Assembly (NCBI GenBank): GCA_003184365.1
Contig: NKYR01000037.1
Coordinates: 62,001-126,000, forward strand
Length of the DNA: 64,000 nucleotides
Direction: 5' to 3'
DNA from: Evernia prunastri
Taxonomy: Eukaryota > Ascomycota > Lecanoromycetes > Lecanorales > Parmeliaceae
The position numbers were made by a program, and so were the translations under genes. Shown here piece by piece: positions 11,642 to 22,852 of the stretch; positions within the stretch are counted from its first letter, which is position 1; every line of letters starts with the position of its first letter. The notes beneath the pieces were generated by a model that was not told where the DNA came from, made no database searches, and saw nothing but the letters and a program-made list of their open reading frames with translations.

Positions 11642-13079
11642 GCCTACCGTGCGATGCCTGGGGTTCACATTTCAACCAACACGATCTGTTCAAAATCTAA
11701 CAGTAGGATTTTGGGATCGCCGAGCACAGCTTTCACGCGCGATAACGGTGTTGAGTTACCAGGCTACAATGTGAATGATTTACCGCCTCATTAGCGCCAA
11801 AAGTATGAATAGTATCTATAAGACTTTCAAGGAAGTGTATACACGTTGATATAGTATGTGGCAGTTGTCAACCCCTAGCCGCGAGGATGCGTCAATAAAA
11901 GTTGAACTTTGTCATCTTTATCGATCCGTACTATGTTCAAATCTCATCAGTGAATCCTGGCCTTGCTCGAACTTACCCGAAGCAGCGATGGATATGGCAT
12001 CTGGAAATACCAAAGCCTCCTGGGCTTTACAGTGTACTATCTACATCTGTTGATGTGATTGCCTTACTAACATGATGCAAGAAAATCAGCATCTAGTTCT
12101 AGAGAAACCAGGAAACGTATTTCTCTTCCTATTCCGTGGTAATGGTTCCAAGTCCCAACACTTGCGGGACGCAAGATGATCGACGATGGGCCGTGCTCCA
12201 TCAGACTGGACCATGGTGCCTTTGGAAGGCATACATGTCCGTGTCCTTCACTCTACCCAAATCGAAAGGTACCGTGGTGGAGCATATGATCTTCCAACCT
12301 TTGAAACATTATAGGGTCGATACCCTCGAGAAATACGTATTCTAGGAGACCCGAAGTGTGTATCTAGACCTAGACCGTTCTTATAGGCTCGATGCCTCTG
12401 TTGAGCCACAGAAGCTAGTGTCCGAACCCAGAAGATAGACTCCAGTCACTGAAGGCTGTATAAAATATTCCACATTTTCTATATATTGATATCGTTGGGT
12501 CAACTGATCTGTTGGCGAACAACCAGCCAAGCGCATAGCACGGTGAGTATCACTAGAAAGATACTCGGCGACCTGCCTTGATCAATGGTCATTTAAAGAC
12601 AGCTTCAGCAACACTCCAGAGCGACAGAAGAAGCTTCGATTCTCTGCCTAGCTCCACGATCGGCGTAACTTCCCCTTCAACGTAGTCGGAACCAAAAACA
12701 AGACACTGCTAGAAAAGGATCCTTTCTGACCCCGGTTGCTGACTGGGCGGAAAATCACGCTCTTCGCGCAAGACCGTTAGCTGCTTTGTAGCAGCCTTCG
12801 AGAGCCTTCTCAAGGGCCAACCAGAGAAATCTAGGGGCAATTAGGGACTGTGTAGCTAATAGTACTAGCGCAGTTCCCGGGCCAACAACGCTCTATCATC
12901 GGGCTAAGGTAGGTAGGGCTTGTGATGTACTTAACAGGACGGTATGGGGCAAGCTCCACAGATCTCATCATCACCTGCTGATAATCAGACGTGAGACAAC
13001 GCAATAGAACGTAATCACGGCGATCGGATCTATACCAATAACCAAACAGCACGAGCCTAACACCAAGCATCTTGCCATC
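11642..13079. other. Intergenic, no supported gene
   Basis: Several short open frames (for example 12136-12345, +) have no motif, start context or splice partners. The stretch just before 13080 is the likely promoter of the kinase-like gene. Confidence 0.4.
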
Positions 13080-14198
13080 ATGATGGAAAGCCTAGCTTTC
13101 AAGGGCTACAGATGGCAAGATCATACTTTTGACGGAAGTCGATTCACCACCGAACAGCCATTCCTAGCAAGCATCAAATGGAAAGCACTCTGCTGTTATG
13201 CGTCCAGCTTGAAGAATGATGAGCCATGCAGTATTGATCCTCAGATCGCCATGGGAGGCCGAAATGTGGTCCGCATCCTCAACTTTGCTGACGGCGCACG
13301 CTGGATTGCTCGCTTGCGAATGCCGCCCATAGACGAAATAGCGAACATGTTGCTTCAGAGAGAAATCGACTGTATAGAGCTGGTAAGAGAGCTCACCAGT
13401 ATCCCTGTGCCCGCAATATACGGCCACATGGCCAGCGCAGATCTCATCGGCGCACCGTTCATACTCATGGAATCCTTACAAGGCAACGCGGCCGTAGACA
13501 TGAATGATAGAATTATTCCCTGCGAGCACAAGGCCTCTTTCTACAGTTGTCTGGCGAGATACCAGACCGAGATGTCTTCTATTACCTTCCCTAAGATTGG
13601 CTCCATCTTTCGAGACCCCAATGGGACATACGACGTTGGACCACTTCCCATGCTGGGCGGTCCCTTTAGCACAGCAACCGAGTATCTCCAAGCCTGGGGG
13701 AAACACGCTCAATTTTACGGAGGTACCGATGCGCTGAAAGAATCAGCCGGAGTCTACGCAGAAGACATCTTGAAAGACGTATTGGCCTTTCCGCCAAAAG
13801 TTTTCAAGCTCGCTGCCAAAATAGCCGTTCGCGACAACGGTCAGTTTCCCTTAATCCATCCCGATTTATTTCACAGCAACATCATCGTGGACGATAATTG
13901 GAAACCGCTCGCAGTTATTGACTGGGAGTACGCACAATCTGCGCCATGGGAGACTGTCGAATTTCCACACTCATTCGGTCTCTGTCCCCGGCCAATGGAC
14001 GCGCCCTGGAATTATGATGAGAACGGCGTAGCCACGAACGAAGATACCAGACTTATGATCAAGGAGCGCGAGCAATATCTAAATATGGTCAGGGAATCGG
14101 AAAGAAATGAAGCCAAACAACGCTCACTGTCAGATACTTTGGGAAATCAGGCCCTCCAGGACCTGGCAAATGCTCGCCACAGCAGGACTGGGGGTTAG
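13080..14198 (+). CDS. Aminoglycoside-phosphotransferase-family kinase-like protein
   Basis: A single uninterrupted exon of 372 residues, starting at either of two adjacent ATGs (13080, 13083). The catalytic loop HPDLFHSNIIV gives the HxDxxxxN signature, and VIDWEYAQ follows as the metal-binding IDWE motif. The N-lobe contains ARLRMPP around the expected nucleotide-binding strand and a Glu in EREIDCIELVREL-type spacing. This is the APH/choline-kinase-like fold, which is abundant in moulds, where most members phosphorylate unknown small molecules or are of unknown function. No antibiotic-resistance role should be assumed. The C-terminus is charged and probably flexible. No signal peptide, so cytosolic. 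Confidence 0.85.
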   Translation: MMESLAFKGYRWQDHTFDGSRFTTEQPFLASIKWKALCCYASSLKNDEPCSIDPQIAMGGRNVVRILNFADGARWIARLRMPPIDEIANMLLQREIDCIELVRELTSIPVPAIYGHMASADLIGAPFILMESLQGNAAVDMNDRIIPCEHKASFYSCLARYQTEMSSITFPKIGSIFRDPNGTYDVGPLPMLGGPFSTATEYLQAWGKHAQFYGGTDALKESAGVYAEDILKDVLAFPPKVFKLAAKIAVRDNGQFPLIHPDLFHSNIIVDDNWKPLAVIDWEYAQSAPWETVEFPHSFGLCPRPMDAPWNYDENGVATNEDTRLMIKEREQYLNMVRESERNEAKQRSLSDTLGNQALQDLANARHSRTGG

Positions 14199-15379
14199 TC
14201 GCTCACACAGGCATATCGTCATCCTTTGCATATGCGCATATCGCATATATATTGCATTATTTCAGGCTAGCGAGAGGCCATGGCAGAGTGGGGGATCCAG
14301 ACCCTTCTTTGGTATGAAATGGCCTACAAAGACCTTGCCATCCCACAGACAATTGTCTCCTCATTCGATTCTTCTCATTCAGAGCAATTGCACATTTTCT
14401 TCCCACCCTCCCACACCTGTATTTTGTCATTTAGCTAGCTATCTTCACTCCAAGGCATGTCGCTATAGATATGGGAGTTTTTCTAGCGCTGAGGTACGAG
14501 AATACGCCTATGACGGCCTCTATTCAGTGGTTTACCTCGGCCTGGAATAGGCCAATCACGTTCATAACACATTGTTCAGCTCACATGTTTTCGCGATGAT
14601 GATGTGGCGAAGACTAACATGAGATATTACACTGTTGTTGGCAAGGCCGGATTCTACATGAGGATTTTCGACGCACACAAGGAGCGGTGGGGGTCCGACA
14701 GTTAAGGCTTTCTTCTTTTGCTGTGTACCTGCGCTAAATGTGACTCAACAAAGGTTCATCAAGATGAGTAGTAGGCAGCGTTGGCAATGACACGAGCTTA
14801 GAGAAAGAAAAGCAAGCTGTGGAATCTGTTGCGGCGTCCAATGATACCATCCCTTTGTGATCAAACTTTGTGCCCCAAATAAATAGCAGCGATACTCTTC
14901 ATCGCAATCAACCAGTAATCCACTCTACATTGTTTTACACCTGATCAAATACGATTCTAGTAAATATTCTATATGAATTCCAACTACGATTAAATTTTTA
15001 TATTTAAATAAACCTTTACTTTTCGCCTCTATCTAGTCCCCAAACATACACAAGAAAACTTGGTCGACAAGCAGCGTACTGTTAAATGATGTAGTCGCAG
15101 CGGTGTCGCTGCCGCATGTTTCGCCATCGAACTACGTCTTTCGATGTGCTGACAGAAGTTTCAGTCGAGTTCAATTTCACCGTATCCGTAGATCTGACAA
15201 AATACTGAATCATACGCCTATAGATACGTTTAAGTAATTGGGGTAAATAATCGATTGTTCCGGGTATGTTCACTTATTTGGCCCCTGTCAGAACGAGCGG
15301 AGTCAAATGTTTCATCTTCCTCCGACGGAAACCAATCAAAACCTAAACTTCACTCCGTCAGCAATCCATTGCTGTCAAG
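14199..15379. other. Intergenic, AT-rich patch
   Basis: No supported gene. About 14930-15020 is strongly AT-rich with TAAATTTTTATATTTAAA-like sequence and may be a terminator/origin-type easy-melting patch or decayed repeat. Confidence 0.4.
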
Positions 15380-16258
15380 ATGGACAAGGACGAAGCTGAA
15401 CGCTATCATCATTACCAGTCAACTCAGCGCACAAGTCCTGGCCCCGAGCCACACGCAAGACCATCCTCTCATGCCATCAGCCATGAGCGTTTCGAAAGTG
15501 AAGCTGGAAGTGATATTTCATTGGCCCGGGATCCTGACGAGGCTACGACGCACGATGAGGGCGCCCGATTCACTTCAGAAGATAAAAACGGCATCTCAGC
15601 AGTCAGTATCGCTGCCATGATACGTCTGCGAAGCCGCTTTTCAGCCTTGGACGATATCATAAAACTCTACCAAGGTTTCGAAATCAAGTTCAGTAAGTTG
15701 ATTCATTATTGCCGATACTTCTAGTACCTGCTGATAAACCATGAAGAAGATGACCTGCTGGGATGGGCTTCCAACATGCATGGTTATCTTTTGGAAGTTT
15801 TCGAGGCTATCTGCCAGGTCATATCTGAGCGTACACCGACGGTGGCGCATCACATCGATCCGAAAGGATGGCTCTATAGCGCAGCGAACAAGCTTGAATA
15901 CCTGTTCTACAACATTTGGAGCGCCGAGTCTTTTGATAAGTTCAACGCTGAAAAATTCATACCCAACACATTCAGGTCCGGTAGTGCTATTTGGTTGCAA
16001 GGCGCGGCTTTCCCGTCAGATTTCACACATGGAAGTCCAAGGGATCATCACCATATCAGGCACGAGGACGATAAAGACCCTGGTGGTAGGTCAGAAAGAC
16101 TCTTGGAATTTGGTCCAGGAGAGCAGGAGAAGGTAGAAGCACACAGACGACTTGTGAGGGATGCACTCATGAACCCGCTGACAGTGGCCATGGCAAACTG
16201 GGAGGAAGAGGCCAACCGTGATATTGAGAACATGAAGGGAGTTCTGTGGGGTGTGTAA
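15380..16258 (+). CDS. Tandem helical family protein, member A
   Basis: Exons 15380-15692 and 15747-16258 encode 274 residues. The 54-bp intron (GTAAGT, GCTGATAAAC branch, GAAG acceptor) is in phase 1. The first about 70 residues are charged and disordered. A helical stretch (MIRLRSRFSALDDIIKLYQGF) then ends right before the intron. The second exon is predicted mostly helical, with a His-rich loop (DHHHIRHEDD). The same layout, a disordered N-terminus then a helix ending LYxxF at a phase-1 intron, occurs in the next two genes, so I infer a tandemly duplicated family. There is no signal peptide, membrane segment or recognised domain. Function unknown. Confidence 0.62.
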
Positions 16259-16716
16259 GCATGGATCTGGCTGCATAGTACAGGTAGAGGCCAGAGCGAC
16301 AAGCAATGGGTACAGCACGTAGGATTTTCGACAGGCAGGGCTTGAAGTTTTGCCTTCGATAATGAAAGCTAGCCTGCCCTTACGCAATTCAGTTGTGTCT
16401 GTCCTTGATCTAAGATCAACGAAAATGTCGTAAAATTTCCTGTCGCCTCTGTTCACTTGTTTTGCCAACACAATGCATCCTTTCAAGCACCTCCCCCCCA
16501 CAACCCAGCTGCACATAACCTGGCTTTCAGAATCTTAGCTCTTGCATGCACCACTGGCATCTCGGAGACCTTTCCAGTTGTTTTTGAAAGAGCCCAATCA
16601 TTCTTTCAGCACAGGAAAACCATCTAGAAATCATACGACCAAACAAGGTGAGCTTGAAGTTACGCCAACAATGTCATGACTGACATCGATGAAACTCTCA
16701 AGCCACGCCTCGCGCC
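16259..16716. other. Intergenic spacer between tandem family members
   Basis: 458 bp separating members A and B; nothing beyond the likely terminator of A and promoter of B. Confidence 0.4.
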
Positions 16717-17769
16717 ATGAAGAGAAAACGCGAGGAAAACGACTTCGACATCGCCGTCGACACGGAGAGCCGAATCGACCGCTTCGACGATGACGGTAAA
16801 GATAACATCGGCTTCACATTATTAGGTCGAGTACTGAATGTGCTAGGCACTCCATCACGTCAAATACCTGATAGGCTAGGCTCTGTGCCCCCAAAGTCGA
16901 CGGGAGAGCATCGAGCCTCCCGGCTATCAGCCCCTCCGCTAGGATCACAGTCTCGTCGAACGGTTTCAACCCGGCACTTCCGACCAAGCCGGTCTCCTAC
17001 CTTGCTATCACATTCTAAGTCCTCGAAAAAATCCACCCCGGCACCGAACCCTCAGTCCTCCAACCTGTCCACTTCATCAGCACCGCATCCCGACGCCCCT
17101 GAAACTGACGCCTCGAGCGCTGGCAATCAACCCGACAAAGCCAAGGACGAAGGCGAAGCCGTTGGAGTATGGGACCCGAAGGACTGGGACGACGATGAAT
17201 TCGACAGCGACGACGAACACATGAGCTTGGCAGTCATGATGAAACTAAGCAACGAGCTCTCCCTCCTGAAGTCATTCCTAGAGCTATACAGAAAATTCAA
17301 CATCCATCTAGGTGGTAAGAAACACCCTTTCACACAACCCAACCCTTCCTTCCAAAATTACACCACACGTATCACTAACACAGACGCACAATCGCACCCA
17401 GACATCGTCTCCGGCCCCCGCCACAACGGGTTCCTCACCCTCATCTCCTCGACCGTCGCCCGGCTCGAATCCCACACGACGCGCCTGCGCGCCCTCCGCG
17501 ACGACAAGCAGCGCGGGAACCCCGCGCCCGGCAGCCTGGAGATCGTCGCCGAGAAGATCGCCCGCAAGTGCAGGAGCCGCGGCGGGGCCCTGCGGGACGT
17601 CATGCGGGAGAAGGTGGACATGGCGGACGATGGGGCGCGGGCGGCGTGGGTGCGGAGGAAGAAGGCGGTGCTGGGGGACATGATGGGCGGGTTGGTGGGG
17701 TATCTGGAGGAGTTGGGGGAGGAGGAGGGGTGGAAGGGACGGGAGGTGAGGGAGATGGGGGAGAGGTGA
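16717..17769 (+). CDS. Tandem helical family protein, member B
   Basis: Exons 16717-17314 and 17384-17769 encode 327 residues. The 69-bp intron (GTAAGA...CACTAACACAG) is a multiple of three, so the frame stays open through it, but the splice signals are excellent and it is in phase 1. The N-terminal about 150 residues are Ser/Pro/Lys-rich and disordered, followed by an acidic patch (DDDEFDSDDEH). A helix (MMKLSNELSLLKSFLELYRKF) stands just before the intron, matching members A and C. The second exon is Arg/Glu-rich and probably coiled. The last third of the gene is far more GC-rich than the neighbours, which creates long shadow frames. No known domain was recognised. Confidence 0.62.
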   Translation: MKRKREENDFDIAVDTESRIDRFDDDGKDNIGFTLLGRVLNVLGTPSRQIPDRLGSVPPKSTGEHRASRLSAPPLGSQSRRTVSTRHFRPSRSPTLLSHSKSSKKSTPAPNPQSSNLSTSSAPHPDAPETDASSAGNQPDKAKDEGEAVGVWDPKDWDDDEFDSDDEHMSLAVMMKLSNELSLLKSFLELYRKFNIHLGGKKHPFTQPNPSFQNYTTRITNTDAQSHPDIVSGPRHNGFLTLISSTVARLESHTTRLRALRDDKQRGNPAPGSLEIVAEKIARKCRSRGGALRDVMREKVDMADDGARAAWVRRKKAVLGDMMGGLVGYLEELGEEEGWKGREVREMGER

Positions 17770-18383
17770 GTAGCGCGTTTCCGCGAGTGAGAGTCTAGCC
17801 CCAGTTCAGACCATTGGTTTGTGAGCCGTGAGACATGTTTTGCGAGCAAGGCGACGTTTTCAAGCACACTGAACCAGTCTTGCGACCCAGGGCTCTCTGC
17901 GTCAAAGGAAGCCATGCTGACAAGGAAAACATGCAGGTGGGAGAAGAGGTGGAAGGCCTATCGGACGATGGAGCGGGCGGATTTAAAGAGCGCGGGATGG
18001 AACTTGGATGTTGGAAAGTGAAGACATGTGGGCCGATATCGAACGTTGGATGTTGCTGAGTGGCCAAAGGGCGATCCTGCAAGATGCTCAGAAAAGATTG
18101 GAGGCTAGAAAAGCGGACAAGTATGCTGTTTTCGTCGTGGGGGCATTGCCTTATCGTGGAGCTTTGCTTGTCCAATGGTGGCATGTGCGATGGCATGCAG
18201 AGAGCCTGTTGATTTGACAGGTTGGATATGAAAGGTTGGATCATGTGGGGGTGAAATCCTACGGAGATGCATGATTGTCCAACGAAGATTGCATGCCATA
18301 GAAATGTGACCTGGTTTTTTCTGCTCTGGTTGTTTGCTTCTCATGCAGAGTGATCTTGTACATCCGCGAATGAGATCAACAAG
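17770..18383. other. Intergenic spacer between tandem family members
   Basis: No supported gene between members B and C. Short open frames here lack motifs. The pyrimidine-rich stretch from about 18415 probably lies in the leader of member C. Confidence 0.4.
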
Positions 18384-19718
18384 TTGAATGTCAGTTCCCG
18401 TCTCTCTGACCACAAATATCACCTCTCTCCTTCCCCCTCCTTTCTCCCTTCATTTCCCAGTCCCCACAAGTTTCCCCATATGACGAGGAGGTTCCCATCT
18501 CGTCCAGATCGTGAATCCATTCCCAGCCAGCTTCCACACATCACATACCGCCATATCCTTGCCCCCCCAGCTTCTGCTCCCGCACGAGCAATGGAGAGAT
18601 CAGGCTACCCGAGCAACCGTCGCCCCTCCTTCGGGTCCCGCCGTTCCAGCAGCCACATCAGCCGACGGGAGCCGTCCGACTTCAACGACGGGCACCGCAC
18701 CCTCTCCGTTCGCCCCAGATACCCCGACCGTACCAAGAGCTCCGTGGGCTATGACTCCAGCCTCTGTGGCGGCGTCATCTACTGCCCGCCCCAGCGCCCG
18801 GGGCTGCGCCAGGGCCCCATGCCCATGTCGGATTCTTACATCGGCGACGCTTACACCGGCTTGGAAGAACTCCCTCGCCGAGCCGAAGTGTACGAGGTCC
18901 CGATGTCGTGCCCCTCTGATTTCGATAGTGTACGAGGACGATCGTCGGCGCGGGGTTCTCGGCCAAGTTCCAGAGGATCGGAATACGTGTACGCCGATTA
19001 CGAAGATGAGGACGAGCCAGGCCGAAAGCGGTTGACGGGGACGGAGTTGTTTGGCTATGTGATGGCTATGCGACTCAGAGAGCGCCTTGTGGATGTGCGT
19101 CAGGTCTTGAATCTGTACAAGGATTTTGATCGCGCAAGTGGATGTAAGTACTCTATATCCCTGGTGTCTCCTCCAGAAGCGTTGTCACCAAAACGTATGG
19201 AGGCATTGTTTTGATCATGGATACCACCTAAAGAACCAACAGTGACTCGCAACCCAGGTGTCTTCGTCATCGACACGCAGAAGGACTTCCTTGACATGAT
19301 CCGCCAAGCGATCGAAGCTACCAAGGAAGTAGAGAAGCCACTGCGCAGGTGGGCCGAAGTGGGAAAAGGCAAAACCGAACGAGCATACTACACTCATAAG
19401 CTCCTCGAGACAGCATCCGAGCTCATCAGGCTGTGGCAAAAGCGGTTCGACTGGATCAGAACCCGCTCCGATGAGCTGCTCTACGCGCACGGTTCAAAGG
19501 TTTCCGGCAACCGGCAGACGTATGCTACCAGGAGGGAAAAGTGTGTGGCTTCCGTTGACGAGGCTTTGATGCTTCTCAAACCGAGGGAAATGGATGAGAT
19601 CATGGAAGGGGTGCAGGAGCTGGGAGATAGATTGAAAGATAATTGGAGACGCGATGGACGCATGAAGGCGGAGGAGATGTTAAGGCGGAAGGGGTCAGAA
19701 TGGGGGACGAGGATTTAG
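18384..19718 (+). CDS. Tandem helical family protein, member C
   Basis: Exons 18384-19143 and 19243-19718 encode 411 residues from the first ATG; ATGs at 18481 or 18592 are plausible true starts, because sequence before 18592 is Ser/Pro-rich and leader-like. The intron (99 bp, GTAAGT...CAACAG) is in phase 1. Residues up to about 210 are Arg/Ser-rich and disordered. The helix MAMRLRERLVDVRQVLNLYKDF then precedes the intron, as in A and B. The second exon is a run of amphipathic helices (IRQAIEATKEVEKPLRRW and following) and looks like a helical bundle. No catalytic or membrane motif is visible; the function is unknown. Confidence 0.62.
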
Positions 19719-20348
19719 AGGAGATTATAGCTACCTCCATTGTAGGTCCACTCAATCCCATGTACGTCTTTGGACGTCTGCTTTCGTGTGCCGACCTCAA
19801 TGAAAGATGTTTTTGAACCACACCGATTCCAAACATAGCCAAGCAACAGCCCCCAAATAGAACGGATGTTCATCGTAGTTGAATGTAACGCCGTTGTTGT
19901 TCAGAAGCGTGTTCTCTCGACCACATACTGTTCTCAGCCCGCTTGTCCTCATCATATCCGTAGAGAAGCCTACCGGATCGGCCATAATCGTCGAGGCTTT
20001 CATCAGAATATATAGCCAAAGTGACGGCTTAGTACTCCACCAATTCTTTCCATGTGTACTGATAACAGGCACTACATTGGACTCAATCCACTTTTGAACC
20101 AATACAAGCCATGATTGACAGTCCAGGAGAGACCTCAAGCAGTCACAATGATCAAGAAGAAGACTCGACTCCGTCGCCGCCAACGATGTATGCATCTGGC
20201 TACGTTCTGCCAAGTCTGCGACTTTGAAGGAAGATGGAGAGAGTTTCAGAGATGGCACCCTCAGAAATAGTTCTACTCAGCCACCATAGCAAACGCCGCA
20301 TTCATCACAAGGTCTTTCGAACACTCGATAGAACGCTCCACAACAATT
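19719..20348. other. Intergenic, no supported gene
   Basis: A minus-strand open frame (19797-20258) lacks a recognisable motif and is not called. Confidence 0.35.
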
Positions 20349-20615
20349 ATGGATTGGCATGAATCTGCAACGAGTGAAACAAGGGATCGCTTTGGAGGAG
20401 CGGAACAGGACCGGGTGGACTTATTGCGAAGTATTTACACGGCGTGGATGACGCTCATGAGTAGGTTGAATAAAATCAAACACTTGACAGCCGAGGAAAG
20501 CATTGGGTTCGAGGTTTGGGAACGGGAGACAAGGCTCGTACGGACTATCTTGACGAAAATAGCAGGCGCGATAAAACCGCTCAGCTGGACCGAGAAGAAG
20601 CGGATGTCTCTGTAG
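20349..20615 (+). CDS. Possible fourth, shortened member of the tandem helical family
   Basis: An 88-residue frame, helical and charged. Its stretch LVRTILTKIAGAIKPLSW resembles the second-exon helix of member C (IRQAIEATKEVEKPLRRW), chiefly in the KPLxxW end. The frame then stops, while another frame (20516-20983) stays open with similar helical composition. This suggests an intron I cannot place, a frameshift, or a decayed copy. The similarity was judged by eye and is weak. Confidence 0.3.
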   Translation: MDWHESATSETRDRFGGAEQDRVDLLRSIYTAWMTLMSRLNKIKHLTAEESIGFEVWERETRLVRTILTKIAGAIKPLSWTEKKRMSL

Positions 20616-21178
20616 AATTTTACCGGGAACACTTGGCTCAAAGTGCACGAGAACCAAAAAGCTGGTTTCTGCCGCTCACCAGAGTCAAATGTATTAGCCA
20701 TCATGTTATTCTAGGATATAAAATCTTCGAATACGGAGACGCGGTGTCAATAGGAGTGTCTAACCAGGTCAAGGTGCTACGGGATATCATCATCAGTCAG
20801 GACCATCTAGGATCCACAGAAACGGCATATCAAGCAAGTGAGACGAGGGAGAAAGCCAAACCCAATCAGCTTTTTGTGAATTCAAGCGGGATGCTACAAT
20901 GCAAACAGTGGTTGCCATGTCTAGCATCTTGCCCTGTGCTACAAGAAGGGACCAAGGACAAATTCGAGGTAGGTAGCGTATAGCTGTGGAATATTGCAAG
21001 GCAGTTGTAAAGCTAGACGTGAACGAAGGGGAATGATAACCATCCTCGCAGGGACGTCACACGGGGTACACCATGATTAATGAGAGGGGAGGTACCTTGG
21101 CTGATTACCGATCCGCCGAATCCGGGTGCTGCAAATTGGTAGTCTTTAAGCTCTATAATTCAACTATCCTGCGCCGTC
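20616..21178. other. Possible continuation of the fragment, then 3' intergenic
   Basis: An open frame to 20983 may continue the preceding fragment. From there to the convergent peroxiredoxin gene nothing is seen. Confidence 0.35.
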
Positions 21179-21970
21179 TTACTTGCCAACATTCGTAAAG
21201 CGCAGATATGGCTTGACTTCCCGAACCTCTCCAAACTTCTTTCTCGCATCCGCTGTGGACACGCTTGGTGGCACAATGACATCGTCACCAGGTATCCAGT
21301 CAATTGGTGTCGTGACACCCTTTCCATCTCCAGTTTGTAGTGAGTCGATCACCCGCAGCACTTCACTTGTATTCCTGCCAGTGCTGGCCGGGTACATCAT
21401 TATCAACCTAATCTTCTTCTGGGGATCGATCACAAAGACGCTCCTTATAGTAAATGCGATGCCCTTATCATCTTTGTTCGTCACATCTTGTGCGTCAACC
21501 ATGTCGTATGTGTATGCTATTTTGCGATCCGCATCTGCGATGATAGGAAATTGCAAGTCGGTCTTGGATGTCTCATTAATGTCGGCAATCCAACGGCCGT
21601 GGGAGGAAAGGTCGTTGGCCGAGAGTCCAATCATCTTCACGTCTCTTTTGTCAAACTCTGGCTTCAATTTTGCAAAAGCCCCAAGTTCTGTAGTGCAGAC
21701 TGGAGTGAAATCTGCTGGGTGGGAGAAGAGGATGGCCCATTTGCCGCCAAGCCAGGAGTGAAAGTCGATATCACCCTGCGTGGTTTTCGCAGAGAAGTTG
21801 GGGGCTATGCTGCCTAGTCGTAGCCGTGGTTGTTCCTCTGTGGTGGTAGCAAGTCCTCGCCAGAGGAAGGGAGGGGCGGAGGGGCGAGAGAGCCGAGAGG
21901 GGCGGGCAGAGCGGAGTGACGGGTTCAGAGCTGTGACGAATCGGGGAGCTGGGCGGGTGAGGAAGGACAT
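21179..21970 (-). CDS. PRX1: Mitochondrial 1-Cys peroxiredoxin (Prx6/Prx1 type)
   Basis: A single exon of 263 residues. I chose the ATG at 21970 rather than the frame start at 22096 because the next about 35 residues are Arg/Ser-rich without acids and end in WRGLATTT, a typical mitochondrial presequence. The active site HPADFTPVCTTE places the peroxidatic cysteine at about residue 92, with Thr two positions before it. The Prx6-type C-terminal arm (TPIDWIPGDDVIVPP, then KPYLRF) is complete. No other cysteine is present in this model, so it is a 1-Cys enzyme that needs an external thiol. It reduces hydrogen peroxide and organic hydroperoxides in the matrix. Confidence 0.92.
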   Translation of the reverse strand: MSFLTRPAPRFVTALNPSLRSARPSRLSRPSAPPFLWRGLATTTEEQPRLRLGSIAPNFSAKTTQGDIDFHSWLGGKWAILFSHPADFTPVCTTELGAFAKLKPEFDKRDVKMIGLSANDLSSHGRWIADINETSKTDLQFPIIADADRKIAYTYDMVDAQDVTNKDDKGIAFTIRSVFVIDPQKKIRLIMMYPASTGRNTSEVLRVIDSLQTGDGKGVTTPIDWIPGDDVIVPPSVSTADARKKFGEVREVKPYLRFTNVGK

Positions 21971-22852
21971 GATTGCGACGGCGTGAACGAAGGGAACACA
22001 ATGTTTGAGTTGGCGTGAGACTGAGAGAAAGTTTGTTGAAGTTGTAAAAATTCCGCGCCTCAAAATCTGATTTCTTGGCAACAGTCTTGGCAGCAAGTGG
22101 CGACCAATGGCAACATCCCCTCAATCACAGAAGCTTCTACCTTTTCTCTTCTCAAGGTAGCCATGTTCTATCTTACTCTACATCCAAAGTGTCCTCTCGG
22201 AACTGATTGGCACATACTTCGCGATTGAAAGCTTGCTGCTCAGAAGGATTAGGGTACGAAGCACAGGAGATATCGACTTGAGACTCGTCGGATACGCGGT
22301 CTTCGAGAATCTGCGATTATTGAATAGTAAACTTGACTGAACAAGGGAGAGGATATTAATAAGCCTGCTAAACCGGAAGAAGCTGAAGAACTTGGTGCAT
22401 ACTATACTTCAGCTTTACTCACATACGGAGGTAGTCGGAAACCGGAATACATATAAGAAGAAAAGAAAGAAAAAGAACAAAAGAAAGGGAAAAGGGGAAA
22501 AAGGCGCTCAATGTCTCGACTTAAGCACATTAACTAACGTTAGCCTTAGATAAGATGCCCGCCCTCCATCCATCACCACGGTAACCAAAAACCTCCTTCG
22601 AAGAACAATAAAAAAGAAAAGGTATCCGTCGAACCAGGCTGCGTTACGGAGTATATCGGGTAGCCCGACTCAGATGCTGAGGGCTATTTTTAGCTGCATA
22701 AGGTGATAGTGTAAGCCTGGACAAGGCTGCGCTCACCCCACTCGATCAGAGGGTAGGTTAGCCTCAGCCCCATCATCATCTTCCAATCGAGGGATGTCGC
22801 AGCGAAAAAATTATCCGGTATATCCAACAGTCATTCTTAAAAGCTCGACAGC
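21971..22852. other. Divergent promoter region with purine-rich tract
   Basis: This lies between the minus-strand peroxiredoxin and the plus-strand repeat protein. A long A/G-only tract occupies about 22456-22504. No gene is seen. Confidence 0.4.

Noticed and set aside
13080..14198. Antibiotic-resistance gene (aminoglycoside phosphotransferase)
   Set aside because: The fold matches, but fungal genomes carry many members with unrelated or unknown substrates; nothing in the sequence indicates aminoglycoside binding.
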